Assembly (NCBI GenBank): GCA_023405135.1
Contig: JAEXYZ010000067.1
Coordinates: forward strand, 57,108 to 121,107
Length of the DNA stretch: 64,000 nucleotides
Direction: 5' to 3'
Source: Bacillota bacterium
Lineage (GTDB): Bacteria; Bacillota; Bacilli; Bacillales_A; Planococcaceae
Positions within the stretch are counted from its first letter, which is position 1. Each line of letters begins with the position of its first letter. Positions 54,175 through 62,846 of this stretch are shown here, one piece after another. A program made the translations under genes and the position numbers. Under the pieces are notes generated by a model, which saw nothing but the letters and a program-made list of their open reading frames with translations, did no database searches and was not told where the DNA came from.

Positions 54175-55152
54175 ATGCTACATCAATCAAAATTCAAAAA
54201 GCTCTGTCGCATAAGTGGTATTGCTATTTTGGCCATTGGACTTGCCGCATGTGGAAACAATCAAACAGACCAAAATACTTCCGATACTAAAAACAACACT
54301 ACTGAAGAACAACACTCAAATACACGTAAAGTAACTGATGCGATGGGTCACGAGATAGAGGTACCGGTGCATCCTGAACGTGTACTAGCAACTTACTTAG
54401 AAGATTATCTTGTCGCACTGAACGTAAAACCTGTTGCACAATGGAGTGTAAGCAATGGTATCCAAGATTATTTACAAGATGATTTATTAGAAGGTGTCCC
54501 TACTATTCCACATGATCTTCCTTTTGAAGCAGTGCAAGAATTAAGTCCTGATTTAATTATTATGGACTCTGCTGAAATGGTTGAAGGTGGCAAGTACGAA
54601 CAATACAGTAAAATTGCTCCAACTTATGTTGTAGGGAACAATCAAAATAATAATTGGCGAGACGAGCTAATTGAAGTGGGGAAAGTATTAAATAAAGAGG
54701 ATGAAGCAAAACAGGTGCTAGCTGAATATGAAAAGCTTGCTAAAGATGCTAAAGAGAAATTAGCAAGTAAAGGAACTCCACCATCTGCAGCAGCAGTTTG
54801 GTTGGTTAATAATAACTTCTTCATCGTATCTAGCAACCTTTCAAGTGGAGATGTGTTATACAATGATTTAGGATTAGAAGTTCCTAGTGTTGTAGAAGAA
54901 ATCTCAGCAAAGGCAACAAGCAACTGGAATCCGATTTCTCTTGAGAAGCTTACAGAGTTAGATGCTGATTATCTATTTCTAATTAATAGTGACAAACAGG
55001 GGGCAAGTGAAATAAATAAAAACTTGTGGAATACTATTCCTGCTGTTCAAAATAATCAAGTTATAGAAATACCAGCATCATCTAGCTGGTTATATACAGG
55101 AACTATTGCTAATACTGAAATAATTGAAGATGTGTTAGAAGCAATTAAATAA
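54175..55152 (+). CDS. Siderophore-binding lipoprotein (FeuA/FhuD-like)
   Basis: Substrate-binding lipoprotein of 325 residues. Lipobox AIGLAAC, acidic/Asn linker, then a class III binding fold beginning RKVTDAMGHEIEVPVHPERVL with the typical ELSPDLIIMDSAE and an interlobe helix. ATG with GGGGG upstream. Expected partner of the divergent permeases; the ATPase must come from elsewhere, for instance 59983. Confidence 0.88.
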   Translation: MLHQSKFKKLCRISGIAILAIGLAACGNNQTDQNTSDTKNNTTEEQHSNTRKVTDAMGHEIEVPVHPERVLATYLEDYLVALNVKPVAQWSVSNGIQDYLQDDLLEGVPTIPHDLPFEAVQELSPDLIIMDSAEMVEGGKYEQYSKIAPTYVVGNNQNNNWRDELIEVGKVLNKEDEAKQVLAEYEKLAKDAKEKLASKGTPPSAAAVWLVNNNFFIVSSNLSSGDVLYNDLGLEVPSVVEEISAKATSNWNPISLEKLTELDADYLFLINSDKQGASEINKNLWNTIPAVQNNQVIEIPASSSWLYTGTIANTEIIEDVLEAIK

Positions 55153-55315
55153 TTATTTTTGCATTAGAAAAAGCGAATGCGTTTATGTTCATATGAAAAA
55201 TCGTTCACTTTCAAAAACTCTAAATTAACAAGTGGAATAGCATACCAAGTGCATAGGATATGGTATGCTATTTTTCTTTGTATATCAATGTAAACTATAA
55301 TTGTTAGCTACTATC

Positions 55316-55684
55316 TTATTTCAGATGCTCATTTAACACACTATCTTCTAAAACATCAAACTTATTTCCATATACTTTCGCAATATGATTTTCACCCCAT
55401 GTACATAGAGCGTTTAAAATACCTTCTAAACTCCGACCATAATCGCTTAGCTCGTATTCTACCTTTGGTGGAACTTGATTATATACGATTCGGTTAACCA
55501 CTCCATCGTCCTCTAATTCACGCAATTGTTGGGTTAACATCTTTTGTGTGATGTTTGGCATAAGGCGCTTTAATTCGCTTGTACGTTTTTTTCCATGAGT
55601 TAAATGACATAAAATCACACACTTCCATTTTCCTCCGATTACCTCTAAAGTTGCTTCTACTGAAATATTATATTTCTTTTCCAT
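55316..55684 (-). CDS. ytcD: HxlR-family regulator (YtcD-like)
   Basis: Winged-helix HxlR repressor/activator of 122 residues: VIGGKWKCVILCHLTHGKKR, LKRLMPNITQKMLTQQLREL and VEYELSDYGRSL. One cysteine lies in the first helix region. Divergent from an MFS gene followed by an aldo-keto reductase, the same order as B. subtilis ytcD-ytbD-ytbE, where YtcD is the local regulator. ATG with GGGGAGG seven bases upstream. Confidence 0.85.
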   Translation of the reverse strand: MEKKYNISVEATLEVIGGKWKCVILCHLTHGKKRTSELKRLMPNITQKMLTQQLRELEDDGVVNRIVYNQVPPKVEYELSDYGRSLEGILNALCTWGENHIAKVYGNKFDVLEDSVLNEHLK

Positions 55685-55704
55685 TTAAAAACCTCCCCAC
55701 AGGC

Positions 55705-55733
55705 ACCAAAAAGTACCTATATAACCTTTTGGT
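55705..55733. promoter_or_regulatory. Candidate HxlR operator
   Basis: Inverted arms ACCAAAA (55705-55711) and TTTTGGT (55727-55733) flank a TATATAA core. A direct repeat GTACCTATATAAC / GTATCTATAAC overlaps it. It lies 20 nt upstream of the ytcD-like start in the divergent region; no binding evidence beyond position. Confidence 0.45.
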
Positions 55734-55852
55734 ATCTATAACACTTTAAAGTGCGTACTTCTCTTTAATATCCTTTTATCCCATAATAACATTTGCACGA
55801 TGAACTTTACAGCTTTTAAAGGTTCATGACATTTTTATAGGAGGAACACCAA

Positions 55853-57040
55853 ATGTCTTTAGATAAAAAACGAACTACCTTTGCATTACTGGCATTAGCA
55901 GTGAGTGCCTTTGCGATTGGTACTACTGAATTTATCAGCGTCGGGCTATTACCGCTAATTGCTGAAGATTTACAAATACCCGTTACAACTGCCGGCTTGA
56001 CCGTCTCTTTATATGCTTTAGGTGTTACTTTCGGAGCGCCAATTCTAACATCTGTTACTTCAAGGATGTCACGTAAAACGCTTCTACTATGCATTATGAT
56101 TGTTTTTATTTTAGGAAATAGTCTTGCTGCATCTGCTACAAATATAACGGTCTTACTTATAGCTCGCATTATTTCTGCCTTTTCACATGGTGTTTTCATG
56201 TCGATCGGCTCGACAATTGCAGCTGATTTAGTGCCAGAAAATCGACGAGCAAGTGCAATATCAATTATGTTCACTGGTCTTACTGTTGCTACAGTTACAG
56301 GCGTTCCCTTTGGCACATTTATTGGGTTGCACTTCGGATGGAGAATTGCCTTTATTATCATTGTTGCTATCGGCTTAATTGCACTGGTGGCAAATATGAT
56401 TCTCGTACCATCCGAATTACGAAAAGGAACTCGTACAACTTTAAGCGATCAATTTAAATTAATAAAAAATGGGCGCTTGCTGCTTATATTTATCATTACA
56501 GCGTTAGGCTATGGAGGAACATTTGTTGTATTTACTTATCTGTCTCCTCTGCTTCAGGAAGTCACAGGATTTAGTGAAGGGACAATTTCCGTGATATTAT
56601 TTGGCTACGGAATTGCTATAGCAATTGGTAATACTTTAGGTGGAAAGCTGTCAAATCACAATCCAATTAAAGCTTTATTTTATATGTTTATAGTACAAGC
56701 CATCGTTCTCTTTGTGTTAATGTTTACTGCACCATTTAAAATTGCAGGGTTAATTACAATTTTCTTTATGGGGCTTCTTGCTTTTATGAATGTACCCGGA
56801 TTGCAAGTTTATGTTGTTATGCTTGCAGAGCGTTTTGTACCATCTGCAGTTGATGTAGCATCTGCCATTAACATTGCAGCATTCAATGCTGGAATTGCTA
56901 TTGGGTCCTACCTTGGAGGTGTCGTTACAGACTCAATTGGGCTTATCCACACAACTTGGATCGGAGCAATAATGGTTGTGGTTGCTGTTCTTTTAACAGG
57001 CTGGAGTCGATCACTTGAAAACAAGGAAGTAAAACAATAA
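55853..57040 (+). CDS. ytbD: MFS efflux transporter (YtbD-like)
   Basis: Twelve-TM proton-coupled exporter of the DHA1 (AraJ/YdhP) type, 395 residues. N-terminal AIGTTEFISVGLLPLIAEDL is typical; the loop 2-3 motif is TSRMSRKTLLLC, and motif C appears as TGVPFGTFIG. ATG with AGGAGG eight bases upstream. The substrate is unknown. Operon with the downstream aldo-keto reductase, divergent from the HxlR gene. Confidence 0.87.
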   Translation: MSLDKKRTTFALLALAVSAFAIGTTEFISVGLLPLIAEDLQIPVTTAGLTVSLYALGVTFGAPILTSVTSRMSRKTLLLCIMIVFILGNSLAASATNITVLLIARIISAFSHGVFMSIGSTIAADLVPENRRASAISIMFTGLTVATVTGVPFGTFIGLHFGWRIAFIIIVAIGLIALVANMILVPSELRKGTRTTLSDQFKLIKNGRLLLIFIITALGYGGTFVVFTYLSPLLQEVTGFSEGTISVILFGYGIAIAIGNTLGGKLSNHNPIKALFYMFIVQAIVLFVLMFTAPFKIAGLITIFFMGLLAFMNVPGLQVYVVMLAERFVPSAVDVASAINIAAFNAGIAIGSYLGGVVTDSIGLIHTTWIGAIMVVVAVLLTGWSRSLENKEVKQ

Positions 57041-57134
57041 AAGAACTATCTTTCAAGCAAATAAGGTGGTGATGCACTAAATTATTTGGTGAGATATTAT
57101 TAATACTTTATTAAAAAAATTGGAGGATTAAATT

Positions 57135-57977
57135 ATGATTAAAAATTTACAAGATACAACTACATTATCTAATGGTGTAAAAATGCCTGGTCTTGGTATC
57201 GGTGTATTTAAAGTGGAAGAAGGTCCAGAGTTGGTAAATGCCGTCAAATTTGCTATTAAGCACGGCTACCGAAGTATTGATACAGCAGCTATCTACCAAA
57301 ACGAAGAAGGTGTTGGACAAGCGATTAAAGAAGGACTGACAGAGACAGAACTTTCTAGAGAAGATTTATTTGTTACATCAAAAGTATGGAACTCTGATTT
57401 AGGATATGAATCAACCCTTGCAGCTTTCGAAACAAGCTTAAAGAAACTTCAACTTGATTATTTAGACTTATATTTAATTCATTGGCCAGTAGCAGGGAAA
57501 TATAAAGATGCATGGTGCGCTCTTGAAACACTTTATAAAGAAGGAAAAGTAAGAGCAATTGGCGTAAGTAACTTCCAAGTTCACCATCTTGAAGACTTAA
57601 TGAAGGATGCGGAAATTAAACCGATGATTAACCAAGTGGAATTCCATCCTCGTTTAACTCAAGAAGAAGTACGTGCTTTCTGTAAAGCAAATGATATTCA
57701 AGTAGAGGCTTGGTCTCCACTTGCACAAGGTCAATTATTAGACAATCCAGTTCTACAAGAAATTGCGAATCATTATAACAAATCAATCGCTCAAGTTATT
57801 TTACGATGGGATTTACAAAATGGTGTTGTAACAATTCCAAAATCTACGAAAGAACACCGAATTGTTGAAAATGCAGATGTCTTTGATTTCGAACTAACAA
57901 ACGAGCATATGGAGCAAATCAATCAATTAAATGAAAATCACCGTGTAGGTCCAGATCCAGATAACTTTGACTTTTAA
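57135..57977 (+). CDS. ytbE: Aldo-keto reductase (YtbE-like)
   Basis: NADPH-dependent reductase of small aldehydes, 280 residues. The catalytic tetrad is visible: Asp and Tyr in SIDTAAIYQNE, Lys in TSKVWN, His in LIHWPVAG. NADPH-binding residues lie in IPKSTKEHRIVEN. ATG with TTGGAGG upstream. 94 nt after the MFS gene; same order as B. subtilis ytbDE. Confidence 0.9.
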   Translation: MIKNLQDTTTLSNGVKMPGLGIGVFKVEEGPELVNAVKFAIKHGYRSIDTAAIYQNEEGVGQAIKEGLTETELSREDLFVTSKVWNSDLGYESTLAAFETSLKKLQLDYLDLYLIHWPVAGKYKDAWCALETLYKEGKVRAIGVSNFQVHHLEDLMKDAEIKPMINQVEFHPRLTQEEVRAFCKANDIQVEAWSPLAQGQLLDNPVLQEIANHYNKSIAQVILRWDLQNGVVTIPKSTKEHRIVENADVFDFELTNEHMEQINQLNENHRVGPDPDNFDF

Positions 57978-57993
57978 GATTTCAAAAAAACAG

Positions 57994-58026
57994 ACGCATC
58001 CCAAATTTAAGGGGGCGTTCGTTTTG
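57994..58026 (+). terminator. Terminator of ytbE-like gene
   Basis: ACGCATCCC pairs with GGGGGCGT around an AAATTTAA loop, then TCGTTTT. Moderate stem. Confidence 0.6.
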
Positions 58027-58119
58027 CTCCTTTTGTCCCAAATCGTCAAATAACCTTTTTTCAATAGTTTCCAAATCATCTCACTTGATGTTCCACAATC
58101 ATTGAAAATGGATAAGTAA

Positions 58120-58154
58120 CTACTCTAAATGAGTAGCCAAAACTCTTTTTTGGC
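58120..58154. other. Two adjacent hairpins in a gene-free region
   Basis: CTACTC-TAAAT-GAGTAG (58120-58136) is directly followed by CCAAAA-N5-TTTTGG (58137-58153). Neither has a T-tail. The surrounding 58027-58283 shows no ORF with an SD on either strand. Confidence 0.35.
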
Positions 58155-58283
58155 AATCTGACTATCCTAGTTTTTTCAACCTTAGACTATGGCTTATGTC
58201 CTCATCCTTCAATGACCTAATTCACATTATTTCCCCGTAAATAATGGAAATAATTTTATAAAATATATTACATAAAAGAAAAG

Positions 58284-58323
58284 CGCGAGAATGTTATTAA
58301 ATTAGCATTCTCACGTTTTTTAT
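58284..58323 (+). terminator. Terminator hairpin with no upstream gene
   Basis: CGCGAGAATG pairs with CATTCTCACG (one mismatch) around 12 nt, then six T. The nearest forward gene (ytbE-like) already has its own hairpin 260 nt earlier. It may end an unannotated RNA covering 58027-58283. Confidence 0.6.
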
Positions 58324-58541
58324 TATATTTCTTTTATATTCTAAAATAACATCTTCCCATTTAATTAGTAACCGAATCATTTGAATAAGAATGCTATCAT
58401 AAACCAAATTGTAGCTCTGAAAGAAACAGCTTCTGAGCTTTATATATAAAGTTCAGCTACATTTACTAAGCTAAAATTCTTGATAGAAAAATATTAAATC
58501 AACCATACTAAAGTATATTTGAACTAAAAGGAGTGACGGAT

Positions 58542-58985
58542 TTGCGAGATAAAGAAACTATAAAACAAGATATAATAAATGCCTTTCATTTAAGACATGC
58601 AACGAAGGAATTTGATTCAAATAAAAAAATTTCCGATGAAGATTTTCACTTTATATTAGAAGCAGGGCGATTATCTCCAAGTTCATTTGGATTTGAACCA
58701 TGGCGCTTTGTTGTTGTACAAAATGCTGAGCTCCGAGAAAAAATTAAACAATCATCATGGGGTGCTTATAGTAAATTGCCAGATGCAAGTCATTTTTTAA
58801 TTATCTTGGCTAGAACGAAACTAGACACTATCTATAATTCCGATTATTTACAAAATCATTTAAGAAATGTATCTCAAATGCCTAAAGAATTTATAGGAAA
58901 GTTTTTAGAACGAGTTGAGGAGTTTCAAAGAGATGATTTTAAACTGCTCGATGGAGATCGTCCTCTATATTTTGTTAAAGCAACT
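58542..58985 (+). pseudogene. NAD(P)H nitroreductase, 3' end lost at a junction
   Basis: FMN-dependent nitroreductase (NfsB/YfkO type). TTG 58542 with AAGGAG eight bases upstream. Normal N-terminal features: FHLRHATKEFDSNKKI, AGRLSPSSFGFEPWRF, FLIILARTK. Homology stops after DGDRPLYF at about residue 145; family members run to about 215 with a second FMN-binding segment. From about 58980 the DNA is the complement of a siderophore-binding-protein gene; the frame ends at 59021. Confidence 0.8.
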
Positions 58986-58990
58986 ACTGG
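58975..58990. other. Breakpoint joining two truncated genes tail to tail
   Basis: To the left the forward strand encodes a nitroreductase; to the right the reverse strand encodes a binding lipoprotein. Both lose their C-terminal halves here and read into each other's complement. No IS ends, repeats or target duplications are visible at the join. Confidence 0.75.
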
Positions 58991-59386
58991 TGCGATTTCA
59001 GAGTATTTTTTAATATTTTGATCGGAAGTAAAAGTAATAATTAAATCCGGCTCTAGTTCTACTAGCTTCTCAATTTCTCCATCTGCCACTACTTCAACGT
59101 CTTTTATTTGGTTACCAAAAAATTTATTCCCCTTCACCCATTCATTCACAGCAATAGGGGTAACACCAAGCTCTAAAACATTTCCTACGTAAGTATGAGC
59201 TAATACAGCAACTCTCTTCGGCTCAACAGGAATTTCCACATCACCATTTTCAGCGTGGTAAATTCTTGTTTCACCAGTATCTTTACTATCCGATTCCGTT
59301 GTTTTGCTTGAATCATTACCACAGGCTGCTAATAAACCTATTAAAACTAATGTCATTATACTAAGAAAAAAATTTTTATTGCCCAT
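58985..59386 (-). pseudogene. Siderophore-binding lipoprotein, 3' end lost at a junction
   Basis: Begins at ATG 59386 with AAGGGGAC upstream. Lipobox IGLLAAC, linker, then IYHAENGDVEIPVEPKRVAV and KLVELEPDLIITFTSDQNI, as in FhuD/YfiY-type proteins. Homology ends after SEIAPVVAL at about residue 136, while intact relatives such as the one at 60782 have about 306. The remaining codons to 58925 are the nitroreductase complement. A Fur-like box lies 86 nt upstream, so it was an iron-regulated gene. Confidence 0.82.
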
Positions 59387-59471
59387 TCGATTCCGTCCCC
59401 TTTAATTTTACTTTTTCTTCAATTTTCAACTTACAATCTTTACGCTTTCTAAATAGTTCGCCAATTGTAAT

Positions 59472-59486
59472 TGATTATCATTATCA
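59472..59486 (-). promoter_or_regulatory. Fur-like box upstream of truncated binding protein
   Basis: TGATTATCATTATCA differs from TGATAATNATTATCA at one position. It is placed for the reverse-strand gene starting at 59386. Confidence 0.8.
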
Positions 59487-59548
59487 ATAAGTGTGAATTG
59501 TATTTGCTTCTTTGACAATACATTTTTTCTCACTTTTAGCTAATAATT

Positions 59549-59583
59549 AAAAAACAAGTACTAGAGATATGTTCTAGTACTTG
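59549..59583 (-). terminator. Strong reverse-strand terminator with no gene upstream
   Basis: Perfect 11-bp stem CAAGTACTAGA/TCTAGTACTTG with a 7-nt loop. On the reverse strand it is followed by TTTTTTAATT. No reverse gene lies between 59584 and 59982, so it ends an unknown transcript or is a remnant. The rest of 59584-59930 shows no convincing ORF. Confidence 0.75.
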
Positions 59584-59933
59584 GACATTCTTTTATTAAA
59601 TCTAATATGACTCACTTTTTGTTTGTAACGTATGGATTATGAATGAATCATTCTCTTTGTTCGTAATTAGTTTTAGGATGATTGGATATACTACTCATAA
59701 TTCCCACTTAAATACGTTCAATAAACTTATTTTTCCAATTTTTTATAGACTGAAAGAGTTTAAAACATAGTTTAACCTAAATTTTCAGTAAAGTCTAACT
59801 TCTCGGAAATGTTACTAGTTTTTAATAAAAAATTGTATAATAAACCTTGCACAATATTAAGTTCATTATCTTTCAATTTTAATTTGACAATGAACACCGT
59901 TGACATTTATATTTAAAACATAATCGGTGATAT

Positions 59934-59948
59934 TGATAATCATTTTCA
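59934..59948 (+). promoter_or_regulatory. Fur-like box upstream of siderophore ABC operon
   Basis: TGATAATCATTTTCA has one mismatch to the Bacillus Fur consensus, 35 nt before the ATPase start. Confidence 0.8.
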
Positions 59949-59982
59949 TTAATATATGAATCTTTTAATTTGGAGGTAATAA

Positions 59983-60831
59983 ATGATGGATCGCCTCATT
60001 ACAGAAGATTTAAGCATTAGCTATGGTGAACAGTTAATTGTTAAAAATCTCAGTGTAACTATTCCGGATAAAAAAATCACAACTATTATTGGTTCTAATG
60101 GTTGTGGAAAATCCACATTATTAAAAGCCATTACTCGGATTATTTCACATCAATCAGGATCAGTTCTTTTAGATGGGAAAGATATTTCAAAGGAAAATAC
60201 AAAATCTCTTGCTAAAAAAATGGCTATTCTTCCTCAAACTCCTGATAGTACCTCTGGTTTAACCGTTGTTGAATTAGTATCCTATGGGCGGTTTCCCTAT
60301 CAAAATGGCTTTGGAAGATTAACGAAAAAGGACATCGAAGTAATCGAATGGGCACTTGAGGTTACAGGAACAGCAGATTATAAGTATCGTTCTGTTGATG
60401 CATTATCTGGTGGTCAAAGGCAACGTGTATGGATTGCTATGGCTCTTGCACAGGAAACAGAAATTATTTTTCTTGATGAGCCGACAACCTATTTAGATAT
60501 GGCACACCAACTAGAAATTTTAGAATTATTACAGAAATTAAATCAAGAACAAGAGCGCACAATCATTATGGTTCTTCATGATTTAAACCAAGCTGCTCGT
60601 TTTGCTGATTACATTATCGCCTTAAAAGATGGTGAGATTGTAAAAGCAGGCTCTTGTGAAGAAGTCATTACACAAGATGTACTAAAAAAAATCTTTGAAA
60701 TTGATGCTGTTATTGGACAAGATCCTAGAACAAATAAACCAATGTGTATAACATACAACCTATTAAAAGGAGAAGCTCAACATGAAAAAACTGATACTTC
60801 CATTTATGCTACTTCTAGTACTTCTTATTAG
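59983..60831 (+). CDS. Siderophore ABC transporter ATPase (FecE/YusV-like)
   Basis: ATPase for iron-siderophore import, 282 residues. Walker A GSNGCGKST, signature LSGGQRQRVWIAMAL, Walker B IIFLDEPTTYLDMAHQ and switch His in MVLHDLNQAARF. GGAGGT precedes two ATG codons, 59983 and 59986. The last 17 codons overlap the binding-protein gene by 50 nt. First gene of a four-gene uptake operon; it may also power the ATPase-less system at 52-55 kb, as YusV does for FeuABC. Confidence 0.9.
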   Translation: MMDRLITEDLSISYGEQLIVKNLSVTIPDKKITTIIGSNGCGKSTLLKAITRIISHQSGSVLLDGKDISKENTKSLAKKMAILPQTPDSTSGLTVVELVSYGRFPYQNGFGRLTKKDIEVIEWALEVTGTADYKYRSVDALSGGQRQRVWIAMALAQETEIIFLDEPTTYLDMAHQLEILELLQKLNQEQERTIIMVLHDLNQAARFADYIIALKDGEIVKAGSCEEVITQDVLKKIFEIDAVIGQDPRTNKPMCITYNLLKGEAQHEKTDTSIYATSSTSY

Positions 60832-61702
60832 TGCTTGTGGTAAAGAAGAAGCAAAGGATAACACAAATACTGTAAAAGAAGAAAACGATGAATTCATTAC
60901 GTACCAATCTGAAAATGGACCAATTGAAGTTCCTGCTAACCCACAAAGAATTGTTTTACTTTCAGGTTTTGCTGGTAACGTATTACAATTAGGTGGCAAT
61001 GTTGTTGGTGTAGAAGAATGGTCTAAAAATAGCCCTGCTCTTGCCGACAAATTAAAGGACGCTGAAGTCGTTACAGATGAAGACTTAGAAAAAATTATTG
61101 AATTAGAACCAGATTTAATCATTGGATTATCAACAATTAAAAACGTTGATAAATTAAGTCAAATTGCTCCAACTGTAACTTTTACATGGGGAAAAGTTGA
61201 CTATTTAACACAACATATTGAAATTGGTAAGCTTTTAAATAAAGAAAAAGAAGCCCAAGAGTGGGTAAATGATTTTAAGGCTCGTGCAGAAGCTGCCGGT
61301 GAAGAAATTAGAGCAAAAATTGGCGAAGATGCAACTGTTTCTGTTATGGAAAGCTACGGAAAAGACCTTTATGTTTTTGGTGATAACTGGGCGCGTGGAA
61401 CAGAAATACTATATCAATCAATGAAATTAAAAATGCCTGAAAAGGTAAAAGAAGTTGCTTCTGAGTCCGGTTACTATGCATTATCAACAGAAGTCCTTCC
61501 TGAATATGCTGGAGATTATATTATTTTAAGTAAATATTCTGATGCAGATACCTCTTACCAAGAAACGGAAACTTATAAAAATATTCCTGCCGTTAAAAAT
61601 AACCGGGTGTTTATAATGAATGGTGAAGGTGCATCTTTCAGTGATCCAATCACATTGGAAAAACAATTAGAATTCTTTAAAACATCATTTTTAGGTAACT
61701 AG
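60782..61702 (+). CDS. Iron-siderophore-binding lipoprotein (FhuD/YfiY-like)
   Basis: Substrate-binding lipoprotein of 306 residues. Lipobox LLISAC, linker, then ITYQSENGPIEVPANPQRIV, LEKIIELEPDLIIGLS and SQIAPTVTFTWG; C-terminal IPAVKNNRVFIM is typical. AGGAG nine bases upstream of ATG, inside the ATPase gene. It is related to the truncated protein at 58985-59386, which shows what that fragment lost. Confidence 0.9.
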   Translation: MKKLILPFMLLLVLLISACGKEEAKDNTNTVKEENDEFITYQSENGPIEVPANPQRIVLLSGFAGNVLQLGGNVVGVEEWSKNSPALADKLKDAEVVTDEDLEKIIELEPDLIIGLSTIKNVDKLSQIAPTVTFTWGKVDYLTQHIEIGKLLNKEKEAQEWVNDFKARAEAAGEEIRAKIGEDATVSVMESYGKDLYVFGDNWARGTEILYQSMKLKMPEKVKEVASESGYYALSTEVLPEYAGDYIILSKYSDADTSYQETETYKNIPAVKNNRVFIMNGEGASFSDPITLEKQLEFFKTSFLGN

Positions 61703-61749
61703 AAAAGACGAAGCGACCTCGTGGGGCTGGGTGGCTTACGCTAGACATT
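61703..61749 (+). other. GC-rich segment inside operon, similar to 2291-2335
   Basis: 61708-61731 (starting CGAAGCGACCTCG) matches 2299-2322 (starting CGACGCAACTTCG) at 17 of 24 positions, and both are followed by a GCTAGA. It is non-coding and atypically GC-rich. It may be a dispersed repeat or RNA element. Confidence 0.3.
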
Positions 61750-61802
61750 AAAGGAGGCTATCCCAGGACTAAGAGCCAGTACTGATGGGATAGCCCCTTT
61801 TC
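61750..61802 (+). terminator. Intra-operon hairpin between binding protein and permease genes
   Basis: GGCTATCCCA pairs perfectly with TGGGATAGCC; the stem extends with AAAGG/CCTTTT around a 20-nt loop. The tail is CCTTTTCC, a weak T-run, so partial termination or mRNA stabilisation is more likely than full termination. Confidence 0.7.
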
Positions 61803-61835
61803 CTATATTCTAGAAAAGGAAAAGACGAAAGACTT

Positions 61836-62846
61836 ATGACGACTAAAAACAAAACTTCCATATCATTTGTCTACAAATTAATAGCGGGAATCCTATTATT
61901 TCTTTGCATGTTTATAGTAGCGATGGTGTTTGGAGCAGCAGATACAACAATTAAAGATGTATGGTTAGCTCTTACTTCTTCAGCATCTGGAGACAAAATT
62001 TCTATGATTCGTGAAATTCGTTTACCTCGGGAAATAGCAGCTATTTTTGTAGGAGCAGCTCTTGCCGTTTCCGGTGCCATTATGCAAGGAATGACAAGAA
62101 ATCCATTAGCAGATCCAGGTCTATTAGGATTAACGGCAGGTGCTAATGCCGGATTAGCGATTACCCTTGCTTTCTTCTCATCTGCAAACTACTTCATTAC
62201 AATGATTGCTTGTTTCATAGGAGCAGCTCTTGGCGCAACAATCGTTTTTGGCATTAGTGCAGTGAAAAAGGGAGGGTTTTCTCCTCTACGCATTGTATTA
62301 GCTGGTGCAGCAGTTTCGGCTTTTTTAACTGCAGTTGCTGAAGGGACAGGACTATATTTTAAAATATCAAAAGATGTTTCGATGTGGACAGCAGGAGGAC
62401 TAATTGGTACAACTTGGGGACAGCTAAAAGTCATTGTACCCTTTATTGTAATTGGAATAATCATTTCTTGCTTTCTTTCAAGACAACTTACGATTTTAAG
62501 CTTAAATGAAGAAGTCGCCATTGGTTTAGGGCAAAAAATCGCAACAATCAAAGGAATTTTATTTATTATTATCATTATTTTAGCTGGTGCATCTGTTGCC
62601 CTGGTAGGAAATATGGCCTTCGTTGGTCTTATGATTCCACATATTGTTCGAGTAATAGTTGGCTCAGATTACCGTTTTATTTTACCAATGTCAGCAATTA
62701 TCGGTGCGAGTTTTATGCTTATGGCAGATACAATTGGCCGAACACTTCACTCACCATATGAAACACCGGTTGTGGCCATTGTTGCCTTGCTGGGTTTACC
62801 ATTCTTCCTAATTATCGTTCGTAAAGGAGGAAAAGCATTCACATGA
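61836..62846 (+). CDS. FecCD-family siderophore permease 1
   Basis: ABC permease of 336 residues, about nine TM. REIRLPREIAAIFVGAALAV, MTRNPLADPGLLGLTAGANAG and MAFVGLMIPHIVRVIVG are the family signatures. The start is ATG, with only a weak SD (AGGA 15 or more nt away), in contrast to all neighbours. It lies 133 nt after the binding-protein gene, behind a stable hairpin. Confidence 0.9.
   Translation: MTTKNKTSISFVYKLIAGILLFLCMFIVAMVFGAADTTIKDVWLALTSSASGDKISMIREIRLPREIAAIFVGAALAVSGAIMQGMTRNPLADPGLLGLTAGANAGLAITLAFFSSANYFITMIACFIGAALGATIVFGISAVKKGGFSPLRIVLAGAAVSAFLTAVAEGTGLYFKISKDVSMWTAGGLIGTTWGQLKVIVPFIVIGIIISCFLSRQLTILSLNEEVAIGLGQKIATIKGILFIIIIILAGASVALVGNMAFVGLMIPHIVRVIVGSDYRFILPMSAIIGASFMLMADTIGRTLHSPYETPVVAIVALLGLPFFLIIVRKGGKAFT

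Noticed and set aside
55816..56361. 181-residue reverse ORF
   Set aside because: Lies antisense within the MFS gene, which has SD, family motifs and full length.
58925..59021. Overlap of two genes on opposite strands
   Set aside because: The overlap is an artefact of both truncated frames running into each other's complement; the real gene parts end at about 58,980.
58900..59600. Insertion sequence or prophage end at the junction
   Set aside because: No transposase or integrase gene, terminal inverted repeats or target duplication could be seen.
59772..59906. 44-codon reverse ORF starting MSTVFIVKLK
   Set aside because: No SD, overlaps the promoter area of the siderophore operon, and open frames of this size are expected in such AT-rich DNA.
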